DNA of 64,000 nt, from positions 1 to 64,000 of the forward strand of contig JAQWQB010000106.1 in the NCBI GenBank assembly GCA_029245065.1, written 5' to 3'. Under the pieces are notes generated by a model. That model had not been told where the DNA came from. It worked only from the letters and a program-made list of their open reading frames with translations, and did no database searches. This stretch comes from Flavobacteriales bacterium (GTDB lineage Bacteria > Bacteroidota > Bacteroidia > Flavobacteriales_D > Sanyastnellaceae). This document shows, piece by piece, positions 8,216-15,825 of this stretch (position 1 is the stretch's first letter; each line of letters opens with the position of its first letter). Both the position numbers and the translations under genes were made by a program.

Positions 8216-8911
8216 TTAAGGCGTCAACAACTTGAACCCTTTTCCGTGAACATTGATGATCTCAACGGCTTCATCTGCTTTGAGGTGCTTTCTCAATTTA
8301 GCGATGTATACGTCCATACTTCTTCCGTTGAAGTAATTATCATCTCCCCAGATAGCGTTCAACGCGTAGTTTCGTTCCAATAGTCCGTTGCGGTGTTTGC
8401 ACAACAAGAAGAGCAATTCATTCTCTTTAGTTGTCAGCTTCGCTTCTTCTTCACCTCTGAACAACCGTTGCTTGTTGTAATCAAAGGTGTATTCGCCTAC
8501 TTGGTACTCCGTTACTTCTTCGCCATCCTCAGGCAACGCCGCAGACCTTCTTAAAATAGCGTTGATTCTTACCATCAGTTCTTCCATTGAAAATGGCTTC
8601 GTCATGTAATCGTCTGCACCTGCCTTAAAACCGGCAAGGGTATCTTCTTTCATGCTCTTTGCCGTTAGGAAGAGCACTGGAACGTGGCGGTCAATTTCTC
8701 GGATCTCACTAGCTACAGTGAATCCATCTTTGTTAGGCATCATCACATCTAGGATGACGAAATCAAAGTGTTCGCGTTTGAATTGCTTAATTCCTTCTAC
8801 CCCATCTACTGCTAGGGTTGTTTCGAAATCTTTTGCATTTAAGTATTCTGTCAACAATGAACCTAGGTTCGGATCATCTTCGCAGAGTAATATTTTAATC
8901 TTCTTCTTCAT
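8216..8911 (-). CDS. OmpR/PhoB-family response regulator (RprY-like)
   Basis: A 231-residue two-component response regulator. The receiver domain has the acidic pocket EDD (11-13), phospho-acceptor Asp55 in VILDVMMP, conserved Thr in FLTAK and Lys in MTKPF. A C-terminal winged-helix DNA-binding domain (about 130-230) carries LTTKENELLFLLCKH and RSMDVYIAKLRKHL. The start overlaps the upstream histidine kinase gene by 17 nt, so the pair is co-transcribed and probably translationally coupled. It resembles the Bacteroides RprXY pair. The regulon is not visible here. Confidence 0.92.
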   Translation of the reverse strand: MKKKIKILLCEDDPNLGSLLTEYLNAKDFETTLAVDGVEGIKQFKREHFDFVILDVMMPNKDGFTVASEIREIDRHVPVLFLTAKSMKEDTLAGFKAGADDYMTKPFSMEELMVRINAILRRSAALPEDGEEVTEYQVGEYTFDYNKQRLFRGEEEAKLTTKENELLFLLCKHRNGLLERNYALNAIWGDDNYFNGRSMDVYIAKLRKHLKADEAVEIINVHGKGFKLLTP

Positions 8912-10415
8912 GTTCAGCAGGTATATAAATTGAAAAAGTACTTCCCTTTTTCAGTTCGCTTTCCACCGTAATTTCGCCTAAGTGCTTTTCTAGAACTACT
9001 CTAACGTAGCTCAATCCTAGTCCAAAACCTTTCACATTGTGAATGTTTCCGGTGGGTACGCGATATAATTTATCAAAAATCTTCTTTTGGTTCTCCTTTG
9101 AAATACCAATTCCGTTGTCTGTGAAGCTTAATTCAACTCCATTCTTTACGTTTCGAGATCGAATCACAACTTCTGGTGTTTCCAAAGAGTATTTTATGGC
9201 ATTGTCTATCAAATTGTAGACCACGTTTGTAATGTGGACAGCGTCTCCCGTAACTAACGGATTAACAGCGTTTAACTCTACTTTGATACTTCCGCCTTTC
9301 TTCTTCACTTGAATGGCGATGTTGCGAATAACGCCTTTCACCACTTCATGCAAATTCATCGGTTCAAGACGCAGTTGCATGTCTCCTCTATCTAAGATGG
9401 CAGAACGAAGGACATTTTCAACCAACACACCCAAACGCTTATTCTCATCGTTGATCATGCTGATGAAGGAACGCATGCGCTGCTCGCTTTTCCGCATATC
9501 AGGATCATTCAACGCTTCGCAGGCAAGAGAGATGGTAGATATAGGCGTTTTCAACTCGTGGGTCATGTTATTGATGAAGTCGTTTTTGATCTGCCCCAAC
9601 TTCTTCTGCTTGTATATCGTGTTGATGGTGTAGGTGAATGCGGCAAAAATGACAATGATTAGAATGGCTGAAATGGAAAGCATCAGCCACATGGTCTGCA
9701 ACAAATATGATTTCTGGTTCGGGAAGTATATACGCAGGTAATACACTTCACGGATGGGGTCATTTTCAAACAAGGTGGTTTTGTAGCCAAGTGTAAAAAA
9801 GTCTTCCCGATGTTTTTCTGCCGGCCCTTCCAGTATTTCTGGTTGGTGGTATTTGTTGAAGACACCAAAATTGTATTTGGCTGAAATCCCTTGGTTCACC
9901 AAGCTGTGCTTCACCAATGAATCAACAAAAACGGGTTCCAAGGCTTGGAGATTTCGGAAGATATCAATGGAAACACTTCCTTCAAGCAAGTCGTCCATGA
10001 ACCCACTTTGTTCCAAAATCTGGCCTGTTTCTATTCCGTAGGTTCCCCATTCGCTTTGCAAAATGGAATCGCGTTGTGCGGCAATATCAGGATGCAAACT
10101 CACCTCCACTCCGCTTAAATGCTCTTGTATAAGTAGGTTGATGGAATCCTTTTCGGCCTCAAACTCCATATTCAGATGTGAGTTCTCATTGGCCAGACGA
10201 AGCACCTCATCGCTATTAATCAACGGATCATCAACGTAGTATGAGCCTTGATCTAATATATCAGCAACATCTTCAAGGGCAATGGCCACCTTGTGATTGA
10301 ATTCCTGTTCGCGTAAGAGAATGGAGTTGTTGACCCAATAGATTTGAATGGCTACGAGCCCAATAAAGGCTGAGCTAATAAGTACAACAAGTGCCTGTAT
10401 GTATTTCTGTTTCAA
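8895..10415 (-). CDS. Sensor histidine kinase (RprX-like)
   Basis: A 506-residue membrane histidine kinase. A first membrane segment (about residues 8-28), a ~215-residue extracytoplasmic sensor and a second segment (about 243-263) precede the dimerisation domain, with His286 in MTHELKTP. The ATPase domain shows N box VYNLIDNAIKYS, G1 FTDNGIGIS and G2 GFGLGLSYV. It should phosphorylate the response regulator encoded next. The -7 element TACCTTTG (minus, 10441-10448) gives a leader of about 20 nt. The sensed signal is unknown. Confidence 0.92.
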   Translation of the reverse strand: MKQKYIQALVVLISSAFIGLVAIQIYWVNNSILLREQEFNHKVAIALEDVADILDQGSYYVDDPLINSDEVLRLANENSHLNMEFEAEKDSINLLIQEHLSGVEVSLHPDIAAQRDSILQSEWGTYGIETGQILEQSGFMDDLLEGSVSIDIFRNLQALEPVFVDSLVKHSLVNQGISAKYNFGVFNKYHQPEILEGPAEKHREDFFTLGYKTTLFENDPIREVYYLRIYFPNQKSYLLQTMWLMLSISAILIIVIFAAFTYTINTIYKQKKLGQIKNDFINNMTHELKTPISTISLACEALNDPDMRKSEQRMRSFISMINDENKRLGVLVENVLRSAILDRGDMQLRLEPMNLHEVVKGVIRNIAIQVKKKGGSIKVELNAVNPLVTGDAVHITNVVYNLIDNAIKYSLETPEVVIRSRNVKNGVELSFTDNGIGISKENQKKIFDKLYRVPTGNIHNVKGFGLGLSYVRVVLEKHLGEITVESELKKGSTFSIYIPAEHEEED

Positions 10416-10440
10416 ACTGTGTTTTAAACGATACGCAAAT

Positions 10441-10448
10441 CAAAGGTA
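10441..10448 (-). promoter_or_regulatory. -7 promoter element of the histidine kinase/response regulator operon
   Basis: The minus strand reads TACCTTTG, an exact TAnnTTTG match, 26 nt upstream of the kinase ATG. Confidence 0.55.
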
Positions 10449-10515
10449 TTTTATCCTTCTCTCCACACCCCCTCCCTTTTGCAACTTTTAACATGTGTTA
10501 ACCGCCTATTAACAC

Positions 10516-10543
10516 TTGGTACATGCGCATTCACATACCTTTG
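10516..10543 (+). promoter_or_regulatory. Promoter of a candidate small RNA
   Basis: TTG at 10516-10518 and an exact -7 element TACCTTTG at 10536-10543, separated by 17 nt. No ORF of note follows before the terminator at 10668-10697. Confidence 0.5.
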
Positions 10544-10547
10544 ATTC

Positions 10548-10697
10548 GGCTTAATCAAGGCCAGTTATCTGAATGCAGATGGCGAACTCATGATTTATTT
10601 AGGTTTATAAGGTCCTCTAATAAGATCAAAAAATTTTGTTGGATTACCTATTTCGAAACAACAACGGAAAGGCTCTGAACGCAGAGCCTTTTTTGTT
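10548..10697 (+). ncRNA. Candidate ~150-nt non-coding RNA
   Basis: A stand-alone transcription unit lies between the kinase promoter and the broken receptor gene. It has an exact promoter at 10516-10543 and a strong terminator at 10668-10697. The body has an imperfect hairpin at 10559-10583 (GCC and ATCTG pairing with CAGAT and GGC) and a possible long-range TAGGT/ACCTA pairing. No start codon begins a plausible protein. I cannot match it to a known family. It lacks obvious end-to-end pairing for 6S RNA and a visible cobalamin box. It could be a trans-acting sRNA or an orphaned leader of the downstream receptor remnant. The 5' end is inferred from the -7 element. Confidence 0.4.
10668..10697 (+). 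terminator. Terminator of the candidate small RNA
   Basis: AAAGGCTCTG and CAGAGCCTTT form a perfect 10-bp stem with a 4-nt loop, followed by a T-run. Confidence 0.85.
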
Positions 10698-10795
10698 TCT
10701 TACAATTCAGCTCCTAAATATGTCAATTCAGCCTGTTCTCATTTCGAAAAGGGAACTGTCATCGCACCTTTGTATCATCAAAACACAAGTTGACA

Positions 10796-11090
10796 TGATA
10801 CGATCAATTCAAACCGCCTTCCTTCTTCTTCTCTCGACCGTTGCCTTTCGCAATCGAACCCCACTTCGGCATTGCGTGGAACGATAACCGATGCCCAAAG
10901 TGGCTTCCCACTGCCAGGTGTGAACGTCATCGTAATCGACACAGACCCTGTTATGGGAGCTATGACCGATATGGACGGGAATTACCGATTGGAAAATGTC
11001 CCGGTTGGCCGGCATACCGTGAAGGTGACATTTTTGGGCTTCATTGAAATGGAGGTCAGCGAGAATGGAAGCAGAACAATTAAAACGTGA
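10796..11090 (+). pseudogene. SusC/TonB-dependent receptor N-terminal remnant, frameshifted and truncated
   Basis: ATG 10796 opens a signal peptide (MIRSIQTAFLLLLSTVAF) whose frame soon runs into a stop at about 10886. Adding one base near 10851-10854 would restore the classic ending AFAQS and continue into a carboxypeptidase-regulatory-like domain (ALRGTITDAQSGFPLPG, MGAMTDMDGNYRLENVPVG). That domain is typical of the N-terminus of SusC-type TonB-dependent receptors. The second frame ends at 11090, so plug and barrel are absent. A near-consensus CACCTTTG lies about 30 nt upstream. It is most likely a dead gene fragment; a sequencing error would explain the frameshift but not the truncation. 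Confidence 0.7.
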
Positions 11091-11311
11091 GAATTTACAG
11101 AGCCAGCTGAGCATTTTAAAGAGCCAAGTCTTCACCTGGCTCTCAACTAACTAATCAGATAACCTTAACCACTAATGTGGTCTTTGCCATATTGATCCCC
11201 TTTGACATCAATGACGAGACTAGTCTCCCAGCCCCTATTTCAGATTACTCACATCTAGTAAATCTTTCCGAAATACCATATTGATACTTAAGAATTTGGA
11301 TCCTCGCCCTT

Positions 11312-11326
11312 GGTATTTGAAATACC
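11312..11326. promoter_or_regulatory. Palindromic operator-like site over the prs -33 box
   Basis: GGTATTT-G-AAATACC is a perfect 7-bp inverted repeat around one base. It covers the TTTG -33 element at 11316-11319. The half-site string GAAATACCAT recurs upstream at 11270-11279. This suggests a repressor site, though no regulator is identified. Confidence 0.4.
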
Positions 11327-11346
11327 ATTGATTCTAGCTATCTTTG
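11316..11346 (+). promoter_or_regulatory. Promoter of prs
   Basis: -33 TTTG (11316-11319), 19-nt spacer, -7 TATCTTTG (11339-11346): a textbook Bacteroidota housekeeping promoter. Transcription should start near 11352, about 18 nt before the ATG. Confidence 0.75.
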
Positions 11347-11369
11347 CACCCCTTTTATTCTAAGGAATC

Positions 11370-12311
11370 ATGAATGACAACGTAAAAATCTTCTGCGGCA
11401 CGGCCTCTGGTTATTTGGCCAAAAACATTGCTTTGGAGTGCGGCATTAGCCTTGGTGAAGCGAACGTTCAGCGTTTTAGTGACGGTGAGCTTCAAACTTC
11501 GATTGAAGAAACCGTACGTGGAAAAGACGTTTTCATTGTGCAATCTACTTTCCCGCCTGCAGACAATTTGATGGAGCTATTGCTCATGGTTGATGCTGCA
11601 AAGCGTGCAAGTGCGAAGCGAATCATTGCTGTAATGCCTTATTTCGGTTATGCTCGTCATGACAGAAAAGACAAGCCGCGTGTTGCTATAGGCGCAAAAC
11701 TGGTTGCGAACCTTTTGACTGCTGCTGGAGTAGACCGTGTGATTACCATGGACCTTCACGCTGATCAAATTCAAGGCTTCTTCGAAGTGCCTGTTGATCA
11801 CTTATTTGCTTCAACCATCTTCTTACCGTATTTGGAATCATTGGACTCAGATAATTTGATTATCGCCACTCCAGACACAGGAGGTACAAAGCGTGCAAAT
11901 GCTTACGCGAAGTTTCTTTCAGTTGATCTAGCGATTTGCTACAAGCAACGTAAAGTAGCGAATCAGGTAGAGAGCATGACCGTTATTGGAGATGTTAAGG
12001 GGAAAGATGTTGTTCTTATTGATGACATGTGTGATACAGCTGGAACGTTGACAAAGGCTGCAGACATGATGATGGAACAAGGAGCAAAGTCAGTGAGAGC
12101 CGTTTGTACCCACGCCATTTTGAGTGGACCAGCGTATGAGCGAATTGCTGAGTCTCAATTGACAGAATTAATTGTAACCAATAGCATTCCTTTGAAAGAA
12201 GGAAAGCCACAAGATAAAATTAAGGTGTTAGGAACGGCACCGTTGTTCTCAAACGTCATGCGCGCTTTGACGAACAATGAATCAATCAGTTCACAATTTC
12301 TTATATCATAA
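11370..12311 (+). CDS. prs: Ribose-phosphate pyrophosphokinase
   Basis: A 313-residue PRPP synthetase that makes 5-phosphoribosyl-1-pyrophosphate from ribose 5-phosphate and ATP for nucleotide, His, Trp and NAD synthesis. Diagnostic motifs are FSDGELQTSIEETVRGKDVF, YFGYARHDRKDKPR, the metal-binding VDRVITMDLHADQIQGFF and the PRPP loop VVLIDDMCDTAGTL. Length is normal for class I enzymes. It leads the plus-strand run prs-rplY-pth, with a 9-nt gap to rplY. Confidence 0.97.
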   Translation: MNDNVKIFCGTASGYLAKNIALECGISLGEANVQRFSDGELQTSIEETVRGKDVFIVQSTFPPADNLMELLLMVDAAKRASAKRIIAVMPYFGYARHDRKDKPRVAIGAKLVANLLTAAGVDRVITMDLHADQIQGFFEVPVDHLFASTIFLPYLESLDSDNLIIATPDTGGTKRANAYAKFLSVDLAICYKQRKVANQVESMTVIGDVKGKDVVLIDDMCDTAGTLTKAADMMMEQGAKSVRAVCTHAILSGPAYERIAESQLTELIVTNSIPLKEGKPQDKIKVLGTAPLFSNVMRALTNNESISSQFLIS

Positions 12312-12320
12312 ATAATTATC

Positions 12321-12941
12321 ATGAAAAAAGCATCATTGAGCGGTTCTCCAAGAGAGAACGTAGGGAGTAAAGATGCCGCAGCATTGCGCAAATCAGGAAA
12401 CATTCCTGCTGTTTTGTACGGAGGTTCGGAACAAATCCATTGTTCAGTAGGCACGGTACCAGTAGAGAAGTTAATTTACAACGCGGACGTATTCCAAATT
12501 GACCTTGAGGTTGGTGGAAAAACATATCCATGCATTATCAAGGAAATCCAGTTCCACCCGGTGACTGACAAGATTGTACACCTTGATTTGTTGCAATTGT
12601 TTGATGACAAAGAAGTAACCGTAAACATTCCTGTTCGTCCAGTTGGAACGGCTGAAGGAGTTCGTAACGGTGGACGTTTGGCTACAAACTATCGTCGTTT
12701 ACCACTTCGCGGGTTGCCAAATGCAATTCCAGAATACGTAAACGTTGACATTACAGAATTGAACATTGGTGATGTTATTCGTGTTCGTGAAATCCCAATG
12801 GACGGATTCACAATTCTAAAGAGCGACTCAGATGTTGTAGTTGCTGTGAAACGTACTCGTGCTGCTATGTCTGCTGCTTCTGAAGAAGAAGAAGGAGCTG
12901 AAGGAGAAGGTGAAGAAGCTGCTGCAGAAGGAGCTGAATAA
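12321..12941 (+). CDS. rplY: 50S ribosomal protein L25/general stress protein Ctc
   Basis: A 206-residue protein of the long Ctc-type L25 family. The N-terminal half binds 5S rRNA (GNIPAVLYGG, FHPVTDKIVHLDLLQLFDDK). The second half is the TL5/Ctc beta domain (IPVRPVGTAEGVRNGG, VDITELNIGDVIRV). It ends in an acidic Glu/Ala/Gly-rich tail (about residues 186-206), common in Bacteroidota. It sits 9 nt after prs, as in many bacteria, and 23 nt before pth. Confidence 0.95.
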   Translation: MKKASLSGSPRENVGSKDAAALRKSGNIPAVLYGGSEQIHCSVGTVPVEKLIYNADVFQIDLEVGGKTYPCIIKEIQFHPVTDKIVHLDLLQLFDDKEVTVNIPVRPVGTAEGVRNGGRLATNYRRLPLRGLPNAIPEYVNVDITELNIGDVIRVREIPMDGFTILKSDSDVVVAVKRTRAAMSAASEEEEGAEGEGEEAAAEGAE

Positions 12942-12964
12942 CATTCTTATATTAGGCGAAAGCC

Positions 12965-13528
12965 ATGAAGTATTTAATTGTAGGCCTAGGTAACCCTGGT
13001 AGTGAATACCAGTTTACGAGGCATAACATAGGATTTGAAATATTGGATGCTCTTGCTGGGGCGTCCAATATTTCTTTTAGCCCAGATCGTTACGGTGATT
13101 TGGCAACATTGAAGCACAAAGGACGAACCTTGATTCTCTTGAAGCCAAGTACGTTTATGAACTTGAGCGGAAAAGCAGTTCGCTACTGGATGACCAAGGA
13201 GAAAGTACCCGCTGAAAATGTGCTCATTGTGACAGATGATCTTGCTTTGCCTTTTGGCACCATTCGCTTGCGTGCAAAAGGAAGTGATGGAGGACATAAC
13301 GGTCTCAAGAGCATCCAAGAACTGATCAACACGACCAAATACCCACGTTTACGCTTTGGCATTGGAAGCCTTTTCAACAAAGGAAACCAGGTGAATTATG
13401 TCTTAGGTAAATGGAATGAAGATGAGTCGAATGCGCTGGGTGAGCGAATGGATCGTGCCTCAAAAGCAATATTGGCTTTCTCTACTGTTGGTACCTCACG
13501 TGCCATGAATGAGTTCAACAACACGTGA
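12965..13528 (+). CDS. pth: Peptidyl-tRNA hydrolase
   Basis: A 187-residue bacterial-type Pth that frees tRNA from dropped-off peptidyl-tRNAs. It has the N-terminal signature GLGNPGSEYQFTRHNIGFE with catalytic His (about residue 20), and KPSTFMNLSGKAV, VTDDLALPFGTIRLRAKGSD and GGHNGLKSI further on. Length is standard. It follows rplY in a conserved prs-ctc-pth arrangement. Its 3' end overlaps the convergent anti-sigma-like gene by 33 nt. Confidence 0.97.
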   Translation: MKYLIVGLGNPGSEYQFTRHNIGFEILDALAGASNISFSPDRYGDLATLKHKGRTLILLKPSTFMNLSGKAVRYWMTKEKVPAENVLIVTDDLALPFGTIRLRAKGSDGGHNGLKSIQELINTTKYPRLRFGIGSLFNKGNQVNYVLGKWNEDESNALGERMDRASKAILAFSTVGTSRAMNEFNNT

Positions 13529-14737
13529 TGGTTTGTTGATTTCAAACTTCCCGAGCCTGAAGTAAAGCTTACGTCCCTTCTTTTTATTCGGAAGTACCAA
13601 TTGCAAACGTCCTTTTTTACGTTCTTCAATTTCACCTTCCAAACGATCGATGACAACCTTCAACAACGTAGCGTCATCTTTAACTTCATCGTCTTTACTG
13701 ACTTTCTGCTTCGCTCTGTCTACAACTAATTTTTTCAGCGTTGTAAACTCTTGATCTGTGGAAGAGGCAAATACTTGCTGCGTTTGGTTCGAAGAAGCTG
13801 GAACAGAAGCAATATTGGCTTCAGACTCCTGCTGCAACTGTCCCTCCTCAATCGAATTCGCTATCCCTTTCGCGTCTATTAGTCGTGCAAAATCGACTTG
13901 GACAGTTGGATGACCTTTCGTTTTTGTAGACGGAGCTGTATGGTCAGCAAATTGAACTTGTGCCGGCCTTTCTACTACAGGGTATGTTGGCGTTTCTTGT
14001 GTTTCATTACCCGGGTTCATAACCGACTTTGTCAACTCCAGCATAGGGCTGTATGCTTGGTAAAAAGAACTTGTTGTTGAGTTGTTCATGTTCCAAAACC
14101 AGAAGAGAATAGCCACCACTGCCGCCGCAACTGCGCCGTAACGAACGAAGATTGCAAACAGCGGAATAACCTTTGTTTCTTCTCTTTTCAAAGCGTCTAA
14201 ATCACCAAATGACACATGCATAGGCTTGACCACCGAACGTTTCATCCAGGCAATGTCATTGGCTAATTTTGGGTCTTTTAGCGCCGCTGCTTTCAACGGG
14301 CCATCAGCAACATCGCCCTCTGCTATAGCAGCTAACCACGTTTGCTGACTTTCCAAGCCTTCAACCTTCAATTCCTCATTCGAATCGCTGGAAACGAGTT
14401 CATCTTTGAGTTTTGTTTGCTGCATGGCCAACCAATGCTTTTCGGCCAAGGCGTTGCCTGAAATGGTAGGCAATTCAATATCTCCTTCCAGTGCTGCCGC
14501 CAGTTTTTCGTCGATCAACGACGGCATTTGATCTTCTGGCGCTGTTAGCTCAGGAAATACTTCTGAGTCAGCAACTAGCTCATTGAGCGGAAGGCCCTCT
14601 ACATCTATGTCGAACTCAGCTGCCAGCTCAGGATGAGCATCCAAGAAGCTAAACAACGCCGCCTTTTGATCAGCAGTGAGTTGTCCTTCCAGATAATCCA
14701 GAATAAACGCTTCGTAATTTGATGTATTGATGCTCAT
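13496..14737 (-). CDS. Predicted membrane anti-sigma factor partner of the adjacent ECF sigma
   Basis: A 413-residue single-pass membrane protein. The N-terminus (YEAFILDYLEGQLTADQ, then FLDAHPEL) resembles the short helical start of many Bacteroidota anti-sigma proteins. There is no HxxxCxxC zinc motif. A membrane segment spans about residues 192-216; the remainder is a probably periplasmic, low-complexity region with a basic C-terminus. Its ATG overlaps the sigma stop codon (ATGA), which is strong evidence of coupled expression. The anti-sigma role is inferred from position and topology. The 3' end overlaps pth by 33 nt. Confidence 0.65.
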   Translation of the reverse strand: MSINTSNYEAFILDYLEGQLTADQKAALFSFLDAHPELAAEFDIDVEGLPLNELVADSEVFPELTAPEDQMPSLIDEKLAAALEGDIELPTISGNALAEKHWLAMQQTKLKDELVSSDSNEELKVEGLESQQTWLAAIAEGDVADGPLKAAALKDPKLANDIAWMKRSVVKPMHVSFGDLDALKREETKVIPLFAIFVRYGAVAAAVVAILFWFWNMNNSTTSSFYQAYSPMLELTKSVMNPGNETQETPTYPVVERPAQVQFADHTAPSTKTKGHPTVQVDFARLIDAKGIANSIEEGQLQQESEANIASVPASSNQTQQVFASSTDQEFTTLKKLVVDRAKQKVSKDDEVKDDATLLKVVIDRLEGEIEERKKGRLQLVLPNKKKGRKLYFRLGKFEINKPSRVVELIHGT

Positions 14738-15219
14738 ACTAAATTCTCCATACTTACGAGGTAGTTCTTCAAAGCCACTCGCGCTCGGTAGATATATACC
14801 TTCACTTGTGATTCATTCAGCCCCGTAATTTCTCCAATTTCTTGGTAGTTGTACCCTTCATAATCTCTCAGGAGGACAACATTTCGCTGTACTTCTGGTA
14901 GAAGGTCTAACGCCTCTTGCAAGATCTCTTGAAGATCTGAATACTGCCTATCGTGTGATAGTCTTGATTCACTTACCTGTTCAAAATCTGCATTCTTCTT
15001 CTCTCTTCTTATCCAGTCAATCATTGTTCTATAACCTGTGGTGAATAGATATGACTTTGCTTTTTCAAAATTCACATCTTCCACCTTCAACCAAAGTTTG
15101 GTGAACGTATCTTGCACGACATCTCTCGACTGCTCCTCATCTCTCAAATTCTTGAAGATGAAGCGGAAGAGGTTATCGGCAAAATTGTCGACGCATATGT
15201 TGTATTCCGCAACGGTCAT
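14734..15219 (-). CDS. ECF-type RNA polymerase sigma factor
   Basis: A 161-residue sigma-70 family protein. Region 2 lies at about residues 8-75 (VVQDTFTKLWLKVED, then AKSYLFTTGYRTMIDWIRR) and region 4 at about 105-155 (LPEVQRNVVLLRDYEGYNYQ, helix-turn-helix EIGEITGLNESQVKVYIYRAR). There is no region 3, as expected for extracytoplasmic-function sigma factors. It is translationally coupled to the downstream membrane protein through an ATGA overlap, a typical sigma/anti-sigma pair. No promoter of its own is recognised. Confidence 0.92.
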   Translation of the reverse strand: MTVAEYNICVDNFADNLFRFIFKNLRDEEQSRDVVQDTFTKLWLKVEDVNFEKAKSYLFTTGYRTMIDWIRREKKNADFEQVSESRLSHDRQYSDLQEILQEALDLLPEVQRNVVLLRDYEGYNYQEIGEITGLNESQVKVYIYRARVALKNYLVSMENLV

Positions 15220-15510
15220 GTGCCAGTTCAGGTTGTTTCAATTGTGTGACGAACAGAAGTTCTTAAAAGTTACAGGATAATTTTTAGTGAGCGAAAAAAA
15301 GTGTTTGGGTAGGGTGGAATTGGGGTGGGGCGAAGCTCTTTTCAGAACGCGCTCTCCGATACCTTAGGATTATTCCTTTCCCCTTCCCTAGGCGAAGCTC
15401 GGGAGTAATTCCTTTCACCCGACAAGAATTTTGTGAACGTCTACTCTTAGTTTGTAGTCGAGGGGCTTTTTATCTATCCATAATAGGCCACTTCGTGCAG
15501 AAATTTAAAC
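15220..15510. other. Intergenic stretch, nothing recognised
   Basis: Between the sigma gene and the terminator of the small gene downstream. It has G-rich and C-rich tracts and the string GGCGAAGCTC twice (15338-15347 and 15392-15401). I see no ORF, clear promoter or structured RNA. Confidence 0.4.
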
Positions 15511-15548
15511 AAGAAAAAGCCCCGTGAACTTACGTTCTCCGGGGCTTT
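15511..15548 (-). terminator. Terminator of the 48-residue protein gene
   Basis: The minus strand has AAAGCCCCG pairing with CGGGGCTTT, plus an inner GAAC/GTTC extension, then a T-run. It lies about 30 nt past the stop at 15579. Confidence 0.85.
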
Positions 15549-15578
15549 CCAACCTTTAACCTATTTGAACCTTACTAA

Positions 15579-15725
15579 TCAGTGATTAGCAGCTATTTGA
15601 ATCATTTGGAATTTGAGATCATTTACCTCCTGAAGCTTTGCTAGATATGCAGAAATATTTCCTGTCTTCATTAGATCGATTGCTTGGCGCTTCATCGCCA
15701 TATATTTTCTTTTTAACTCTTTCAT
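15579..15725 (-). CDS. Small basic helical protein, 48 residues
   Basis: A short gene reading MKELKRKYMAMKRQAIDL, then MKTGNISAYLAKLQ, and ending QMIQIAANH before TGA. It is almost wholly helix-forming, with Lys/Arg clustered in the first 13 residues and a regular hydrophobic spacing that suggests two helices around a GN turn. It is followed by a strong terminator about 30 nt downstream, which supports a real single-gene unit. No family is recognised with confidence. It has no signal peptide or membrane segment, so it is probably cytosolic, perhaps binding nucleic acid or a partner protein. Confidence 0.7.
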   Translation of the reverse strand: MKELKRKYMAMKRQAIDLMKTGNISAYLAKLQEVNDLKFQMIQIAANH

Positions 15726-15767
15726 GGCATTTGGTTTTAATTGTTAAACTCAACTACCCAAATGCAA

Positions 15768-15794
15768 GCAGCGTGCCAAAAATGAACACGCTGC
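15768..15794. repeat. Inverted repeat between nadD and the small gene
   Basis: GCAGCGTG at 15768-15775 and CACGCTGC at 15787-15794 form a perfect 8-bp hairpin with an 11-nt loop. On the minus strand it follows the nadD stop but is not trailed by a proper T-run. It is either a weak terminator or an operator for the small gene. Confidence 0.45.
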
Positions 15795-15825
15795 AAAAAT
15801 AAAATCTTATCTATTTGATTATCAA

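Noticed and set aside
10559-10697. Cobalamin riboswitch or 6S RNA
   Set aside because: No cobalamin-box sequence, no end-to-end pairing with central bubble; left as an unassigned RNA.
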